Shown here piece by piece: positions 34,174 through 45,487 of a stretch of 64,000 nucleotides of DNA. The position numbers were made by a program, and so were the translations under genes. The stretch is taken from positions 1 through 64,000 of the forward strand of contig NZ_ASZC01000006.1 in assembly GCF_000468095.1 (NCBI RefSeq). Direction: 5' to 3'. Position 1 is the first letter of the stretch. Each line of letters opens with the position of its first letter. The notes beneath the pieces were generated by a model that saw only the letters and a list, made by a program, of their open reading frames with translations, was not told the origin of the DNA and searched no databases. Source of the stretch: Pantoea sp. AS-PWVM4. Its GTDB lineage: Bacteria; Pseudomonadota; Gammaproteobacteria; Enterobacterales; Enterobacteriaceae.

Positions 34174-35058
34174 ATGCACTTATCTTCATCGGTAGGTATT
34201 AAAGGAAGCAATGCTGCTTCTGATGTCAGAGCGGTGCAGCAGTATTTAAAAAGCATCGGTTATTCCTGGCTAAAAGTTGATGGATTAGTCGGTATCAATA
34301 CCATCAAAGCCATAAAGATTTTTCAGTCCAGGTTTATGACTCATCCTGATGGCCGCATTGATATTGGTGGGCTGACTTTAAGGCGGATGACACAATCACC
34401 GGAAAGGAACATCCCCCACCCCCCAGCCAACAGTCATCCTGAATGGAACAGAAGCGATTTCTTCGGTCGCTTAACGGTGAGCGAAGGTCAGGTCACCTTC
34501 GACGCAGAAGGAAATGACCAACCGGCAAGTCTGTACTTTAGCCGTCATATTCACTGGCCTGGTGGTGTATCGGGTGTGACGATTGGTCGTGGCTATGATA
34601 TGGGCGATAGATCGTATCAATCGATCATCAGTGATTTCATCAGGGCGGGGATTGACAGGCAACAGGGGGAATTCATTGCCTCTGCATATGGAAAGAAGGG
34701 TAATGCCGCTGATGCTTTTGTCAAAAGCTATCGCCATGCCTGTGGCATTATTTCGCGTGAATCTCAGGCTCGCCTGTTCGAACTTATTTACCCATCCTAT
34801 GCTTCACGCGCGCGCAAAATCTATGAGTCTTATGCTGCGGTGGTTCAACACGCGACGCCATGGCCGAGTTTACATAAAGCCATCCGTGAGATTATTGTGG
34901 ATCTTGTTTATCAGGGACTGGGATATCGCACGGTTCTTGAACCTTGCATGGCAAATGACTTCGATTCACTGATCCATTTTATTGAAACCGATCATCGTAC
35001 TCGGAGATACGAAAGAGGTCGCCAGCGTGCAAATTATTTACGGAGAAACAGGAATTGA
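34174..35058 (+). CDS. Peptidoglycan-binding, pesticin/T4-lysozyme-like muramidase (candidate effector)
   Basis: 294 aa without a signal peptide. Residues about 8-72 form a PG_binding_1 domain (ASDVRAVQQYLKSIGY...VDGLVGINTIKAIKIFQ...DGRIDIGGLTLRRM). Residues about 95-290 resemble the pesticin C-terminal, phage-lysozyme-like fold: EGNDQPASLYFS and GVTIGRGYDMGDRS. The Thr136-Asp142 spacing matches the catalytic Thr-Asp spacing recalled for pesticin, with Glu104 or Glu112 as candidate general acid. Its stop overlaps the start of an LprI-like periplasmic gene. The DNA is A/T-richer than its neighbours and lies in the glmS-pst gap, suggesting acquisition. It could be a T6SS cargo effector or a captured endolysin; no vgrG or hcp is nearby. 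Confidence 0.72.
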   Translation: MHLSSSVGIKGSNAASDVRAVQQYLKSIGYSWLKVDGLVGINTIKAIKIFQSRFMTHPDGRIDIGGLTLRRMTQSPERNIPHPPANSHPEWNRSDFFGRLTVSEGQVTFDAEGNDQPASLYFSRHIHWPGGVSGVTIGRGYDMGDRSYQSIISDFIRAGIDRQQGEFIASAYGKKGNAADAFVKSYRHACGIISRESQARLFELIYPSYASRARKIYESYAAVVQHATPWPSLHKAIREIIVDLVYQGLGYRTVLEPCMANDFDSLIHFIETDHRTRRYERGRQRANYLRRNRN

Positions 35059-35471
35059 TTCATATAAAACATCTCGCTTTTTTATCGATAGTCTGCGGTA
35101 TTTTCTCCAGCAACATGGCCTGGGCCGACGATTGTGATAACGCCGCAAATGATACTGAAGTTCATCAATGTCTGGAAAATAAGAAAGACAATGCGGAAAA
35201 AGTTCTTAATGCTGAGTACGCTAAAGCAAAAGATCGTATAAAGCAGGGGCTACGTGACTCACCTTCTGACACCGAGGCTTATCTGGACATTTTTGTCAAA
35301 GCGCAGCGTAGCTGGCTGGACTTAAGAAAGTATCAGTGTGAGATGGAGGCTTTTGGTGCCGATAAATCCAAAAATCCATACCTTGATGCTATCAATGATT
35401 GCACCGCCAAAATGGATAATGAAAGAACACATATCCTGATGCAGATCCCTTATGATGGTCTGAGTGGTTAG
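35055..35471 (+). CDS. LprI-family (DUF1311) periplasmic lysozyme-inhibitor-like protein (candidate immunity)
   Basis: 138 aa from a TTG start overlapping the upstream stop (TTGA), with AGGAA before it. The signal peptide (IHIKHLAFLSIVCGIFSSNMAWA) leads to a mature domain of the LprI/DUF1311 type: paired cysteines in DDCDNAANDTEVHQCLENK, helix LNAEYAKAKDRI, then AQRSWLDLRKYQCEMEA and DCTAKMDNERTHIL. LprI-type proteins inhibit lysozyme. Coupled to a putative muramidase, it most likely protects the producer's own periplasm. Exact inhibition is inferred. Confidence 0.72.
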   Translation: MIHIKHLAFLSIVCGIFSSNMAWADDCDNAANDTEVHQCLENKKDNAEKVLNAEYAKAKDRIKQGLRDSPSDTEAYLDIFVKAQRSWLDLRKYQCEMEAFGADKSKNPYLDAINDCTAKMDNERTHILMQIPYDGLSG

Positions 35472-35488
35472 GCTAATGTGAAGCAAAC

Positions 35489-35523
35489 GGGGCTGATGTG
35501 TGCCGACTCGACACATTAGCTCC
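35489..35523 (+). terminator. Hairpin after the muramidase/LprI pair
   Basis: GGGGCTGATGTGT (35489-35501) pairs with ACACATTAGCTCC (35511-35523) over 13 bp with two G-U wobbles. No T-run follows. A second copy of the left arm, GGCTAATGTG at 35471-35480, could compete for the same right arm. Confidence 0.45.
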
Positions 35524-35591
35524 GCCACAGAAAAACAATCTTAACAGCCTGTTATACAACGTCTCGTCGTCCTATACCGCAGTCGGTACCT

Positions 35592-35642
35592 TTGTCATAA
35601 AACTGTCATATTTCGTACATTTGACTGTCATCAAACTGTCCT
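35592..35642 (+). promoter_or_regulatory. Two Pho boxes of the pst promoter
   Basis: TTGTCATAAAACTGTCAT (35592-35609) and CTGTCATCAAACTGTCCT (35625-35642) match the PhoB-binding consensus of two CTGTCAT half-sites. They are 33 bp apart centre to centre and resemble the E. coli pstS promoter including the following CTATTTT. They indicate induction of pstSCAB-phoU by phosphate starvation through PhoBR. Confidence 0.92.
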
Positions 35643-35720
35643 ATTTTCCCTCCAGCAGCAATCAATGACTCTTACTAAAATGGCATAGAGCCTGATTTTT
35701 TTAACTCCCCTGGAGGGAAC

Positions 35721-36764
35721 ATGACACTGATGCGTAGCACCGTAGCCCGAATCCTCGCCGCCACCTTCGCAGTAAGCGCGGTCTCTGCTTTTGCAGCAAC
35801 CGATCTGACTGGCGCAGGCGGGACGTTCCCGGCACCGGTTTATGCCAAGTGGGCAGCAGAATACCAGCAAGCCACCGGTAGCAAAGTAAACTATCAGGGT
35901 ATTGGTTCTTCGGGCGGCGTGAAGCAAATCATCGCCAAAACCGTCGATTTCGGTGCGTCAGATGCGCCGATGAAAGATGAAGATCTGCAAAAAAATGGCC
36001 TGTTCCAGTTCCCGACCGTGATCGGTGGTGTGGTTCTGGCGGTTAACATCCCTGGCGTGAAGTCTGGTCAGCTGACCCTCGACGGTAAAACCGTTGGTGA
36101 CATTTACCTGGGCAATATCAAAAAGTGGAACGATCCGGCGATCACCAAACTGAACCCGGGCGTGAAACTGCCAGATACCAACATCAACGTGGTACGCCGC
36201 GCTGACGGTTCCGGTACCTCTTTCGTCTTCACCAGCTACCTGTCCAAAGTGAACGAAGAGTGGAACAGCAAAATTGGTAAAGGCAACACCGTAAACTGGC
36301 CGACCGGTCTGGGCGGTAAAGGTAACGACGGCGTGGCGGCATTCGTCCAGCGTCTGCCGGGTTCAATCGGCTACGTCGAGTACGCGTATGCCAAGCAGAA
36401 CAACCTGACTTACACTAAGTTGCACGATGCTGACGGCAAAGCTGTGGCACCGAGCGAAACCAGCTTTGCTAACGCGGCCAAAGGCGCGAACTGGAGCGAA
36501 TCTTTTGCCCAGGACCTGACTTTCCAGAAAGGCAACGATGCATGGCCGATCACTTCCACCACCTTCATCCTGGTTTATAAAGATCAGGCAAATGCAGAGA
36601 AAGGTAGCGAAGTGCTGAAGTTCTTCGACTGGGCTTACAAAAATGGTGGAAAAACGGCGACCAGCCTGGATTACGCAGCTCTGCCAGAAAGCGTGACCAC
36701 GCAGATTCGTGATGCCTGGAAAGCCAACATCAAAGATTCTTCCGGCAAAGCGCTGTACAAGTAA
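35721..36764 (+). CDS. pstS: Phosphate-binding periplasmic protein
   Basis: 347 aa (E. coli 346). Signal peptide ending AVSAFA, then mature [19 protein letters not shown] with phosphate-contact motifs ([39 protein letters not shown]). It is the high-affinity phosphate receptor of the Pst ABC importer. GGAGGG precedes the ATG; a second in-frame ATG three codons later is possible. Confidence 0.98.
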   Translation: MTLMRSTVARILAATFAVSAVSAFAATDLTGAGGTFPAPVYAKWAAEYQQATGSKVNYQGIGSSGGVKQIIAKTVDFGASDAPMKDEDLQKNGLFQFPTVIGGVVLAVNIPGVKSGQLTLDGKTVGDIYLGNIKKWNDPAITKLNPGVKLPDTNINVVRRADGSGTSFVFTSYLSKVNEEWNSKIGKGNTVNWPTGLGGKGNDGVAAFVQRLPGSIGYVEYAYAKQNNLTYTKLHDADGKAVAPSETSFANAAKGANWSESFAQDLTFQKGNDAWPITSTTFILVYKDQANAEKGSEVLKFFDWAYKNGGKTATSLDYAALPESVTTQIRDAWKANIKDSSGKALYK

Positions 36765-36802
36765 GTGAATGACCTGGCCAGCCGACAGGCTGGCCACCCT
36801 GA

Positions 36803-39491
<2,689 letters not shown>

Positions 39492-39507
39492 TTTGACGGA
39501 GACGCAC

Positions 39508-40242
39508 ATGGATAATTTAAATCTGAACAAACATATCTCCGGTCAGTTCAACGCTGAGCTGGAACACATTCGCACTCAGGTGATGATCATGGGTGGCATG
39601 GTGGAGCAGCAGCTTACCGACGCCATTACCGCGATGCATAACCAGGATGGCGATCTGGCGCAGCGAGTCATCGACGGCGACCAGAAGGTCAACATGATGG
39701 AAGTGGAGATTGATGAAGCCTGCGTGCGCATCATCGCCAAACGGCAGCCTACCGCCAGCGATTTACGTCTGGTGATGGCGATCATCAAGACCATCTCTGA
39801 GCTGGAACGTATTGGGGACGTGGCGGAAAAAATCAGCCGCACCGCGCTGGAGAAATTTAGCCAGCAACATCTGCCGCTGCTGGTGAGCCTGGAATCACTC
39901 GGTCACCATACCGTACAGATGCTGCATGACGTGCTGGATGCTTTTGCGCGCATGGATCTCAACGCGGCGATCGATATCTACCGCGAAGACAAGAAGGTGG
40001 ATAAAGAGTACGAGGGTATTGTGCGTCAGTTAATGACCTACATGATGGAAGACCCGCGTACTATCCCCAGCGTACTGACTGCGCTGTTCTGTGCCCGTGC
40101 CATTGAGCGTATCGGTGACCGCTGCCAGAACATCTGTGAGATCATCTTCTATTTTGTGAAGGGCCAGGATTTCCGTCATGTTGGCGGCGACAAGCTGGAT
40201 GAGTTGTTGTCCGGCGACGATGGCAGCAACAAACCTTCCTGA
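39508..40242 (+). CDS. phoU: Phosphate signalling regulator PhoU
   Basis: 244 aa (E. coli 241). Two three-helix PhoU repeats with metal-site motifs ([26 protein letters not shown]). It negatively regulates PhoR/PhoB signalling through the Pst transporter when phosphate is ample. The start [14 protein letters not shown] follows the E. coli protein; GACGGAGA lies upstream. Confidence 0.98.
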   Translation: MDNLNLNKHISGQFNAELEHIRTQVMIMGGMVEQQLTDAITAMHNQDGDLAQRVIDGDQKVNMMEVEIDEACVRIIAKRQPTASDLRLVMAIIKTISELERIGDVAEKISRTALEKFSQQHLPLLVSLESLGHHTVQMLHDVLDAFARMDLNAAIDIYREDKKVDKEYEGIVRQLMTYMMEDPRTIPSVLTALFCARAIERIGDRCQNICEIIFYFVKGQDFRHVGGDKLDELLSGDDGSNKPS

Positions 40243-40250
40243 TAACCCCG

Positions 40251-40275
40251 TGGCTGCTGGTTTTACTGGCAGCCA
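40251..40275 (+). terminator. Hairpin after phoU
   Basis: TGGCTGC and GCAGCCA form a 7-bp stem 8 nt downstream of the phoU stop, without a T-run. It probably ends or protects the 3' end of the pst mRNA. Confidence 0.45.
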
Positions 40276-40349
40276 TCTCCATTTCTGATTGGTCTCAAGT
40301 CTTTCCGCTCTTTATACTTGGCGCACTTTTTACTGCAAGGTGCTGCTGC

Positions 40350-41588
40350 ATGTCCCTCTCCCCACACAAGAAACAGAGCGTAACCCCGGCAAAAGCGATG
40401 TTGGCCGCCGTCAGTGGCTATGCGATGGATGGCTTCGATCTGCTGATCCTCGGCTTTATGTTACCGGCAATCAGCGTCTCGCTGGCGCTCGATCCTTCTC
40501 AGGCCGGTTCGCTGGTCACCTGGACGCTGATTGGTGCCGTGGTCGGCGGAATTGTTTTTGGTCATCTGAGCGACCGCTTTGGCCGTATCCGCATTCTCAC
40601 CGTCACCATTCTCATGTTCTCAATATTCACCGGATTGTGTGCGGTGGCGCAGGGATATTGGGATCTGCTGGCGTATCGTACCTTTGCCGGAATGGGGCTG
40701 GGGGGAGAATTCGGTATCGGCATGGCGCTGATTGCCGAAGCCTGGCCGCAGGAGAAGCGTAACCGTGCTTCAGCGTGGGTCGGTATCGGCTGGCAACTGG
40801 GGGTGTTGCTGGCGGCTTTTATCACGCCGCCACTGCTGAGCGTGATTGGCTGGCGTGGAATGTTCCTGGTGGGCCTGCTGCCTGCGTTGGTTTCGTTTGT
40901 GATTCGGCGCAGCATGGGCGAGCCAGAGGGCTTTACCCGACATGTGACCAAAACGCCGCAATTGTCGTTTGCAGCGCGTATGCGATTGTTGTTTAGCGAT
41001 CGCGCCACCAGCAAAGCCAGTCTGGGGATTTTCATTCTTTGCTCAGTGCAGAACTTTGGTTACTACGGCCTGATGATCTGGATGCCGAGTTATCTCTCCT
41101 CCAGCTTTGGTTTCAGCCTGACCAAATCCGGCCTGTGGACCGCCGTCACCGTCGTGGGCATGACTTTTGGCATCTGGTTGTTCGGTGTACTGGCGGATCG
41201 CTTCGCGCGTTGGAAAATTTTTCTGCTATATCAATTCGGTGCGGTCGTGATGGTGGTCATTTACGCTCAGCTACGTGATCCCACCGTGATGCTGTTTACC
41301 GGGGCGCTGATGGGGATGTTTGTGAATGGCATGATTGGCGGTTATGGCGCGCTGATTTCCGACACCTTTCCAACCCAGGCGCGTGCCACGGCGCAGAACG
41401 TATTGTTTAACCTCGGACGTGGTGTAGGGGGTTTTGGCCCGCTGGTTATTGGCTTACTGGCAACGAAAATTTCCTTCGCGGCAGCGATTACCCTGCTGGC
41501 GCTGATTTATCTGCTGGATATCGTCGCGACGCTGTTTTTATTGCCGAAGAAGCAGGGCAATGAGGATTCACTCGGCGCGATAGGCTAA
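40350..41588 (+). CDS. MFS transporter, aromatic acid:H+ symporter-like
   Basis: 412-aa, 12-segment membrane protein. The TM1 motif AMDGFDLLILGFMLPAISVSLAL and the loop GHLSDRFGRIRI are typical of the AAHS/sugar-acid branch of the major facilitator family. A matching GVLADRFARWKI lies between TM8 and TM9. It stands alone between phoU and yieH, so the substrate cannot be inferred from neighbours. A palindromic repeat starts 3 bp after its stop. Confidence 0.82.
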   Translation: MSLSPHKKQSVTPAKAMLAAVSGYAMDGFDLLILGFMLPAISVSLALDPSQAGSLVTWTLIGAVVGGIVFGHLSDRFGRIRILTVTILMFSIFTGLCAVAQGYWDLLAYRTFAGMGLGGEFGIGMALIAEAWPQEKRNRASAWVGIGWQLGVLLAAFITPPLLSVIGWRGMFLVGLLPALVSFVIRRSMGEPEGFTRHVTKTPQLSFAARMRLLFSDRATSKASLGIFILCSVQNFGYYGLMIWMPSYLSSSFGFSLTKSGLWTAVTVVGMTFGIWLFGVLADRFARWKIFLLYQFGAVVMVVIYAQLRDPTVMLFTGALMGMFVNGMIGGYGALISDTFPTQARATAQNVLFNLGRGVGGFGPLVIGLLATKISFAAAITLLALIYLLDIVATLFLLPKKQGNEDSLGAIG

Positions 41589-41590
41589 GC

Positions 41591-41662
41591 GTAGCGGCGC
41601 GATTTATCGCGCAAGATCTTGCGTGCTGCGGGAAAACCCCGCGCGATGAATCGCACCGCTAC
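41591..41662. repeat. Nested palindromic intergenic repeat, copy 2
   Basis: The left arm (41591-41612) is identical to that of copy 1. The right arm (41641-41662) is its reverse complement with two mismatches (GATGAATCGCACC). The 28-bp centre differs from copy 1. It lies between the convergent MFS gene and yieH. Confidence 0.85.
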
Positions 41663-41678
41663 GGGACCCTGTGGGCAG

Positions 41679-42338
41679 TTACACCAACGCCCAACCGCGC
41701 GCGTGCCATAAATCCGGGAGCTGCGCCATATCATCAAATCGGGTCACCAGCGGGTGATCCAGTTCCGGGTTATGCGCATCGGCGCAGTAATAAAACACCG
41801 GAATGCCCGCGGCGATCCCCGCGCGGGCACCGGCCTCGGAGTCATCCACCAGAATGCACTTCTCAATCGGTACCTGCATTTGTTCTGCGGCGTGATACAT
41901 CAGCTCCGGGTCCGGCTTCCAGTGGTTGATGTCATAACCGCTGTAAAGATGTGCCGCAAAGTACGGCAACATGCCGGTCAGCCCCAATGAATGTTGCATC
42001 TTTTTCACCGTACCATTTGAGACGACGCACATCGGGACTTTGACTTGTTCCACCAGCGCTTTCGCTCCGGCGATGGGCTTCAGTTCCAAATCGAATAAGC
42101 GTGCTACCTCGGCGCGGTACGCCGTTTCCACCTCATCCATTGGCAATTCAGTCTGATGTTCCGCAGAAACATCACGGATGATGTCGTAGAGTTTTACCCC
42201 TTTGTATTTTTCAAACATCTCCTGTAGTGAGAGTTCAATACCGTAGCGGGCAAAGGTGTTGACGTAGGATTGTGTACAGATCACCTCACTGTCGACCAGC
42301 GTGCCATCACAATCAAAAAAAACACATTCAACTGACAT
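41679..42338 (-). CDS. yieH: HAD-superfamily sugar phosphatase YieH
   Basis: 219 aa (E. coli 221). HAD motif I FFDCDGTLVDSEVI (nucleophile Asp9, acid Asp11), motif II VVSNG, Lys in HWKPDPELM and motif III ILVDDSEAGARAG. The E. coli enzyme dephosphorylates 6-phosphogluconate in vitro. It is divergent from adeP, as in E. coli. Confidence 0.92.
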   Translation of the reverse strand: MSVECVFFDCDGTLVDSEVICTQSYVNTFARYGIELSLQEMFEKYKGVKLYDIIRDVSAEHQTELPMDEVETAYRAEVARLFDLELKPIAGAKALVEQVKVPMCVVSNGTVKKMQHSLGLTGMLPYFAAHLYSGYDINHWKPDPELMYHAAEQMQVPIEKCILVDDSEAGARAGIAAGIPVFYYCADAHNPELDHPLVTRFDDMAQLPDLWHARGWALV

Positions 42339-42394
42339 CAGACATCATCCTTTTGCTAAATAAGAAGCTGTCACTCTAACGCACTGTGCGCACC

Positions 42395-42410
42395 GAGCAA
42401 ACGCTTGCGA
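42395..42410. promoter_or_regulatory. PurR box upstream of adeP
   Basis: GAGCAAACGCTTGCGA has the core AGCAAACGCTTGCG of the PurR consensus (ANGCAANCGNTTNCNT), with mismatches only at the outermost bases. It lies 68 bp upstream of adeP, a known PurR target in E. coli. Confidence 0.8.
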
Positions 42411-42477
42411 AAAATCAGTGTGCTGGTCAGTCAAAATCTATAGGATACGCGCGTTAAATTTTTCAGCGGAATAAGCT

Positions 42478-43791
42478 ATGAACAAGCAGGGTCTGTTGCA
42501 ACGCGTCTTTAAGTTGCAGGAACACGGCACCACCGTGCGTACAGAAGTGATCGCCGGTTTCACCACCTTTCTGACGATGGTTTACATCGTTTTCGTCAAC
42601 CCGCAGATTCTGGGTGCCGCTGGCATGGACACCCAGGCGGTGTTTGTCACCACCTGCCTGATTGCGGCATTCGGCAGCATCCTGATGGGGCTGGTGGCGA
42701 ATCTGCCGGTGGCGCTGGCACCCGCAATGGGACTGAATGCCTTCTTTGCTTTTGTGGTCGTAGGTGCAATGGGGTATTCGTGGCAGATCGGGATGGGCGC
42801 GATCTTCTGGGGGGCGCTGGGATTGTTGATCCTCACGCTGCTGCGCGTGCGTTACTGGATGATCGCCAATATCCCGCTGAGTCTGCGTGTTGGCATCACC
42901 GCGGGCATCGGGCTTTTTATCGCCATGATGGGACTGAAAAATGCCGGCATTATCGTGTCAAATGCCGACACCCTGGTGACGGTGGGCAACCTGACCTCAC
43001 ATAGCGTACTTCTGGGGGCACTTGGCTTCTTTATTATCGCTATTCTCGCCTCTCGCAACATTCATGCGGCGGTACTGGTATCGATTGTGGTGACCACGGC
43101 GATCGGCTTGCTGCTTGGCGATGTGAAGTTCACCGGTATTTTCGCGACACCACCATCCGTGGGCGCTGTCGTTGGGCAAGTTGATCTCAAAGGTGCGCTT
43201 AATATCGGTATGGCCGGGGTGATTTTCTCCTTTATGCTGGTCAACCTGTTCGATTCCTCCGGCACGCTGATCGGTGTGACCGACAAAGCGGGACTGACCA
43301 ATGAAAAAGGCGCCTTCCCGCGTATGCAGCAGGCGCTGTTTGTCGATAGCGTCAGCTCGGTGGCGGGTTCGCTGATCGGCACCTCTTCCGTCACTGCTTA
43401 TATCGAAAGTTCTTCTGGCGTAGCGATTGGCGGGCGCACCGGGTTGATGGCGGTGATCACCGGCATTCTGTTCCTGCTGGTGATGTTCCTGTCGCCGCTG
43501 GCGGCGATGGTGCCGTCCTACGCGGCAGCGGGGGCGTTAATCTACGTCGGTGTATTGATGACGGCATCGCTGTCACGGGTGCGTTGGGATGATCTCACTG
43601 AAGCGGTTCCGGCGTTTGTCACTGCGGTAATGATGCCGTTCAGTTTCTCCATCACGGAAGGAATTGCGCTGGGCTTTATTGCTTATTGCGTGATGAAACT
43701 GGGGACTGGCCGTTGGCGGGAAATCAGTCCGTGCGTAGTGGTGGTCGCGCTGCTGTTTGTGCTGAAAATCGCCTTTATTGATGCTCACTAA
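42478..43791 (+). CDS. adeP: Adenine permease AdeP (NCS2/AzgA family)
   Basis: 437-aa purine:H+ symporter of the AzgA-like branch with about 14 membrane segments. Conserved stretches EVIAGFTTFLTMVYIVFVNPQIL, PAMGLNAFFAF and LFDSSGTLIGVTDKAGL match E. coli AdeP (YieG). It imports adenine. The start is slightly shorter than in E. coli. The upstream PurR box suggests repression when purines are ample. Confidence 0.94.
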   Translation: MNKQGLLQRVFKLQEHGTTVRTEVIAGFTTFLTMVYIVFVNPQILGAAGMDTQAVFVTTCLIAAFGSILMGLVANLPVALAPAMGLNAFFAFVVVGAMGYSWQIGMGAIFWGALGLLILTLLRVRYWMIANIPLSLRVGITAGIGLFIAMMGLKNAGIIVSNADTLVTVGNLTSHSVLLGALGFFIIAILASRNIHAAVLVSIVVTTAIGLLLGDVKFTGIFATPPSVGAVVGQVDLKGALNIGMAGVIFSFMLVNLFDSSGTLIGVTDKAGLTNEKGAFPRMQQALFVDSVSSVAGSLIGTSSVTAYIESSSGVAIGGRTGLMAVITGILFLLVMFLSPLAAMVPSYAAAGALIYVGVLMTASLSRVRWDDLTEAVPAFVTAVMMPFSFSITEGIALGFIAYCVMKLGTGRWREISPCVVVVALLFVLKIAFIDAH

Positions 43792-43797
43792 CAGGTT

Positions 43798-43822
43798 ACA
43801 GGCCGCATAAGCGGCCTGTTTT
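43798..43822. terminator. Bidirectional terminator between adeP and the PPTase-like gene
   Basis: ACAGGCCGC-ATAA-GCGGCCTGT followed by a short T-run on the plus strand. It lies between two convergent genes and is preceded by A-containing sequence that serves the minus strand poorly. Confidence 0.8.
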
Positions 43823-43823
43823 G

Positions 43824-44582
43824 TTACAGATGCCCCATTTCCTGTGGTGTGGTGCGTTCACTTGGCAGGCTGGTCAGGCGCAGCGTGCGTGGTCCGATAT
43901 TCGGTTTACTTATCTCCACGTCGCGCAATGGCATCCATTGATGGTTGGCATCAATTTCCCACAGCCGGAGACGTTCGGTGCCGGGGGAGAGCGCACAGGA
44001 CCAGACCAGCGTCGGTTCGGCATCGCACACCGCCTGGATATCAGGAAATACGCTGGAGCGCAGGCGTCCCGCGGCTGGATGCAGTCGCAGCGAATCGATA
44101 CCGCTTTCGGCTTCTCCGGTGAGTTTGAGGATGCTTTGGCGCAGGGTCCAGATTTGCGTTACCGCTTCCATAAAATCCTGCTGCGCATTAATCCAGGCTT
44201 TCTCTCCGGAAGAGAGATCCTGCGTTAATGTATCCTGAGTCTGGCGGCTATGGGCGCGTACAATTTCCATATCCAGCCCGGCACGCCCGCCTTCTTCGGC
44301 CAGCAGCACACCCACCATATTCCCGGCGTAGGCAATGCTGAAATCAGGCAGGGCAGAATCGGCAAAACAAGGGCGTCCACTGCTGGTGGTCACAAGCGGT
44401 GGTAATTCATTGATACCATAGACGCGTAACATTAGCTGCGCCAACAGCCCACGCGCGGCGAGAAAGCGTCCCCGACGCTTGTCGGGCAGGCGCTGTGCGC
44501 TATTGATCACATCCTGTGGGACCCGCATTGTCTCAGAGGAGAGGGGCGGGTTACCCGTCCAACGAACAAAATGACTAGCCAT
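43824..44582 (-). CDS. 4'-phosphopantetheinyl transferase superfamily protein with altered active site
   Basis: 252 aa resembling the Sfp/AcpT family, which transfers 4'-phosphopantetheine from CoA to carrier proteins. The Mg-binding motif is kept as GLDMEI (Asp104, Glu106). The second motif, normally WxxKEAxxK, reads W145-T-L-R148-Q149-S-I-L-K153, so the usual Lys-Glu pair is Arg-Gln. The usual SHSG motif reads AYAG (residues 84-87). It may be a divergent enzyme or one that has lost activity. It stands alone, convergent with adeP; no PKS or NRPS gene is nearby. Confidence 0.72.
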   Translation of the reverse strand: MASHFVRWTGNPPLSSETMRVPQDVINSAQRLPDKRRGRFLAARGLLAQLMLRVYGINELPPLVTTSSGRPCFADSALPDFSIAYAGNMVGVLLAEEGGRAGLDMEIVRAHSRQTQDTLTQDLSSGEKAWINAQQDFMEAVTQIWTLRQSILKLTGEAESGIDSLRLHPAAGRLRSSVFPDIQAVCDAEPTLVWSCALSPGTERLRLWEIDANHQWMPLRDVEISKPNIGPRTLRLTSLPSERTTPQEMGHL

Positions 44583-44886
44583 CTGTCGCTCCGTGAAAAT
44601 GGTCGGATAATCATCAGGTCTATTGTAAGAATTTTCTCATGGCTTTGCATCCGGCATTACATGGAATACCTGAATTTCAGATAACGCCGAAGATCATGAC
44701 AATGCGCTGACGCCGCATCAGCCGCTATTTCATGGTAGTAGTTTGCTGATAAATGCCTGAATGGATGCTGAATAGCCTGATGTGGTGTAGGATTTGGGCG
44801 GTAAAAAAAAGCAGGCTGATGAGAAAATTATGATCGCTAAATTTCAGCCGCGCTTCATCGCAGAATAACGCACGTCGGAGTTTTTT
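44583..44886. other. Divergent intergenic region without recognised features
   Basis: About 300 bp between the PPTase-like gene (leftwards) and the flavin reductase gene (rightwards). It is somewhat A/T-rich. I see no clear promoter, palindrome or small gene. Confidence 0.5.
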
Positions 44887-45396
44887 ATGTCAGTTACTTC
44901 ATCACACCAGGAATCAATTTCTCTGGATGACTTTCGTCATGGTATGCGCCGTCTGGCTTCAGGTGTCTCGCTGGTTACCACGCAACACGCGGGTGAAAAA
45001 TATGGCCTGATTGCCTCCTCAGTCAGTTCACTGGCAGCGGAACCGCCGAGCTTGCTGGTATGTGTCAATCAAAGTGCCACCAGCCACGCCTATTTTTTGC
45101 AGGCGGGCCATTTCGCCGTCAACGTACTGCGTGAGCAACATGCGGATTTGTGTGCTCAGTTCAGTCAGTCATCACGCCGTGAGGAACGTTTCCAGACCGG
45201 CAACTGGCAGACGATCACCACAGGCGCGCCAGTGCTGGCCGATGCCCTGGTGAGTTTTGATTGTCAGTTGGAAAAAGTGGTGGAATGGCATACCCACAGC
45301 GTGCTGCTGGCACGGATTGTCGGTATCAATCTGGCCGGGGAAGCTGCCGAGCCTATGGTCTACTTCAACAGTAGTTTTCATTCGCTGGGTCTGTAG
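44887..45396 (+). CDS. Flavin reductase-like (RutF/HpaC-type) protein
   Basis: 169 aa of the FMN-binding split-barrel flavin reductase family: DDFRHGMRRLASGVSLVTT, then GLIASSVSSLAAEPPSLLVCVNQSATSH and VSFDCQLEKVVEWHTHSVLLARI. Members reduce FMN with NAD(P)H for a partner monooxygenase. No monooxygenase is adjacent. A RutE-like gene faces it from the other side. The last bases, including the TAG stop, lie within a dispersed palindromic repeat. Confidence 0.85.
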   Translation: MSVTSSHQESISLDDFRHGMRRLASGVSLVTTQHAGEKYGLIASSVSSLAAEPPSLLVCVNQSATSHAYFLQAGHFAVNVLREQHADLCAQFSQSSRREERFQTGNWQTITTGAPVLADALVSFDCQLEKVVEWHTHSVLLARIVGINLAGEAAEPMVYFNSSFHSLGL

Positions 45397-45468
45397 CGGC
45401 GCGATTTATCGCGCTAATCAGGCCGCCTCTGCAATTCTGAAAAACAGCGCGAAAAATCGCGCTGTTAC
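45393..45468. repeat. Nested palindromic intergenic repeat, copy 3 (overlaps a stop codon)
   Basis: The left arm (45393-45414) is identical to copies 1 and 2. The right arm (45447-45468) is degenerate (GAAAAATCGCGCTGTTAC). The TAG stop of the flavin reductase gene (45394-45396) is formed by bases 2-4 of the repeat. It lies between two convergent genes. Confidence 0.82.
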
Positions 45469-45487
45469 GCATTCATTCAAGCGTTGT

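Noticed and set aside
42339-42477. Purine riboswitch in front of adeP
   Set aside because: No conserved aptamer core or three-way junction could be drawn; a PurR operator explains the region better.
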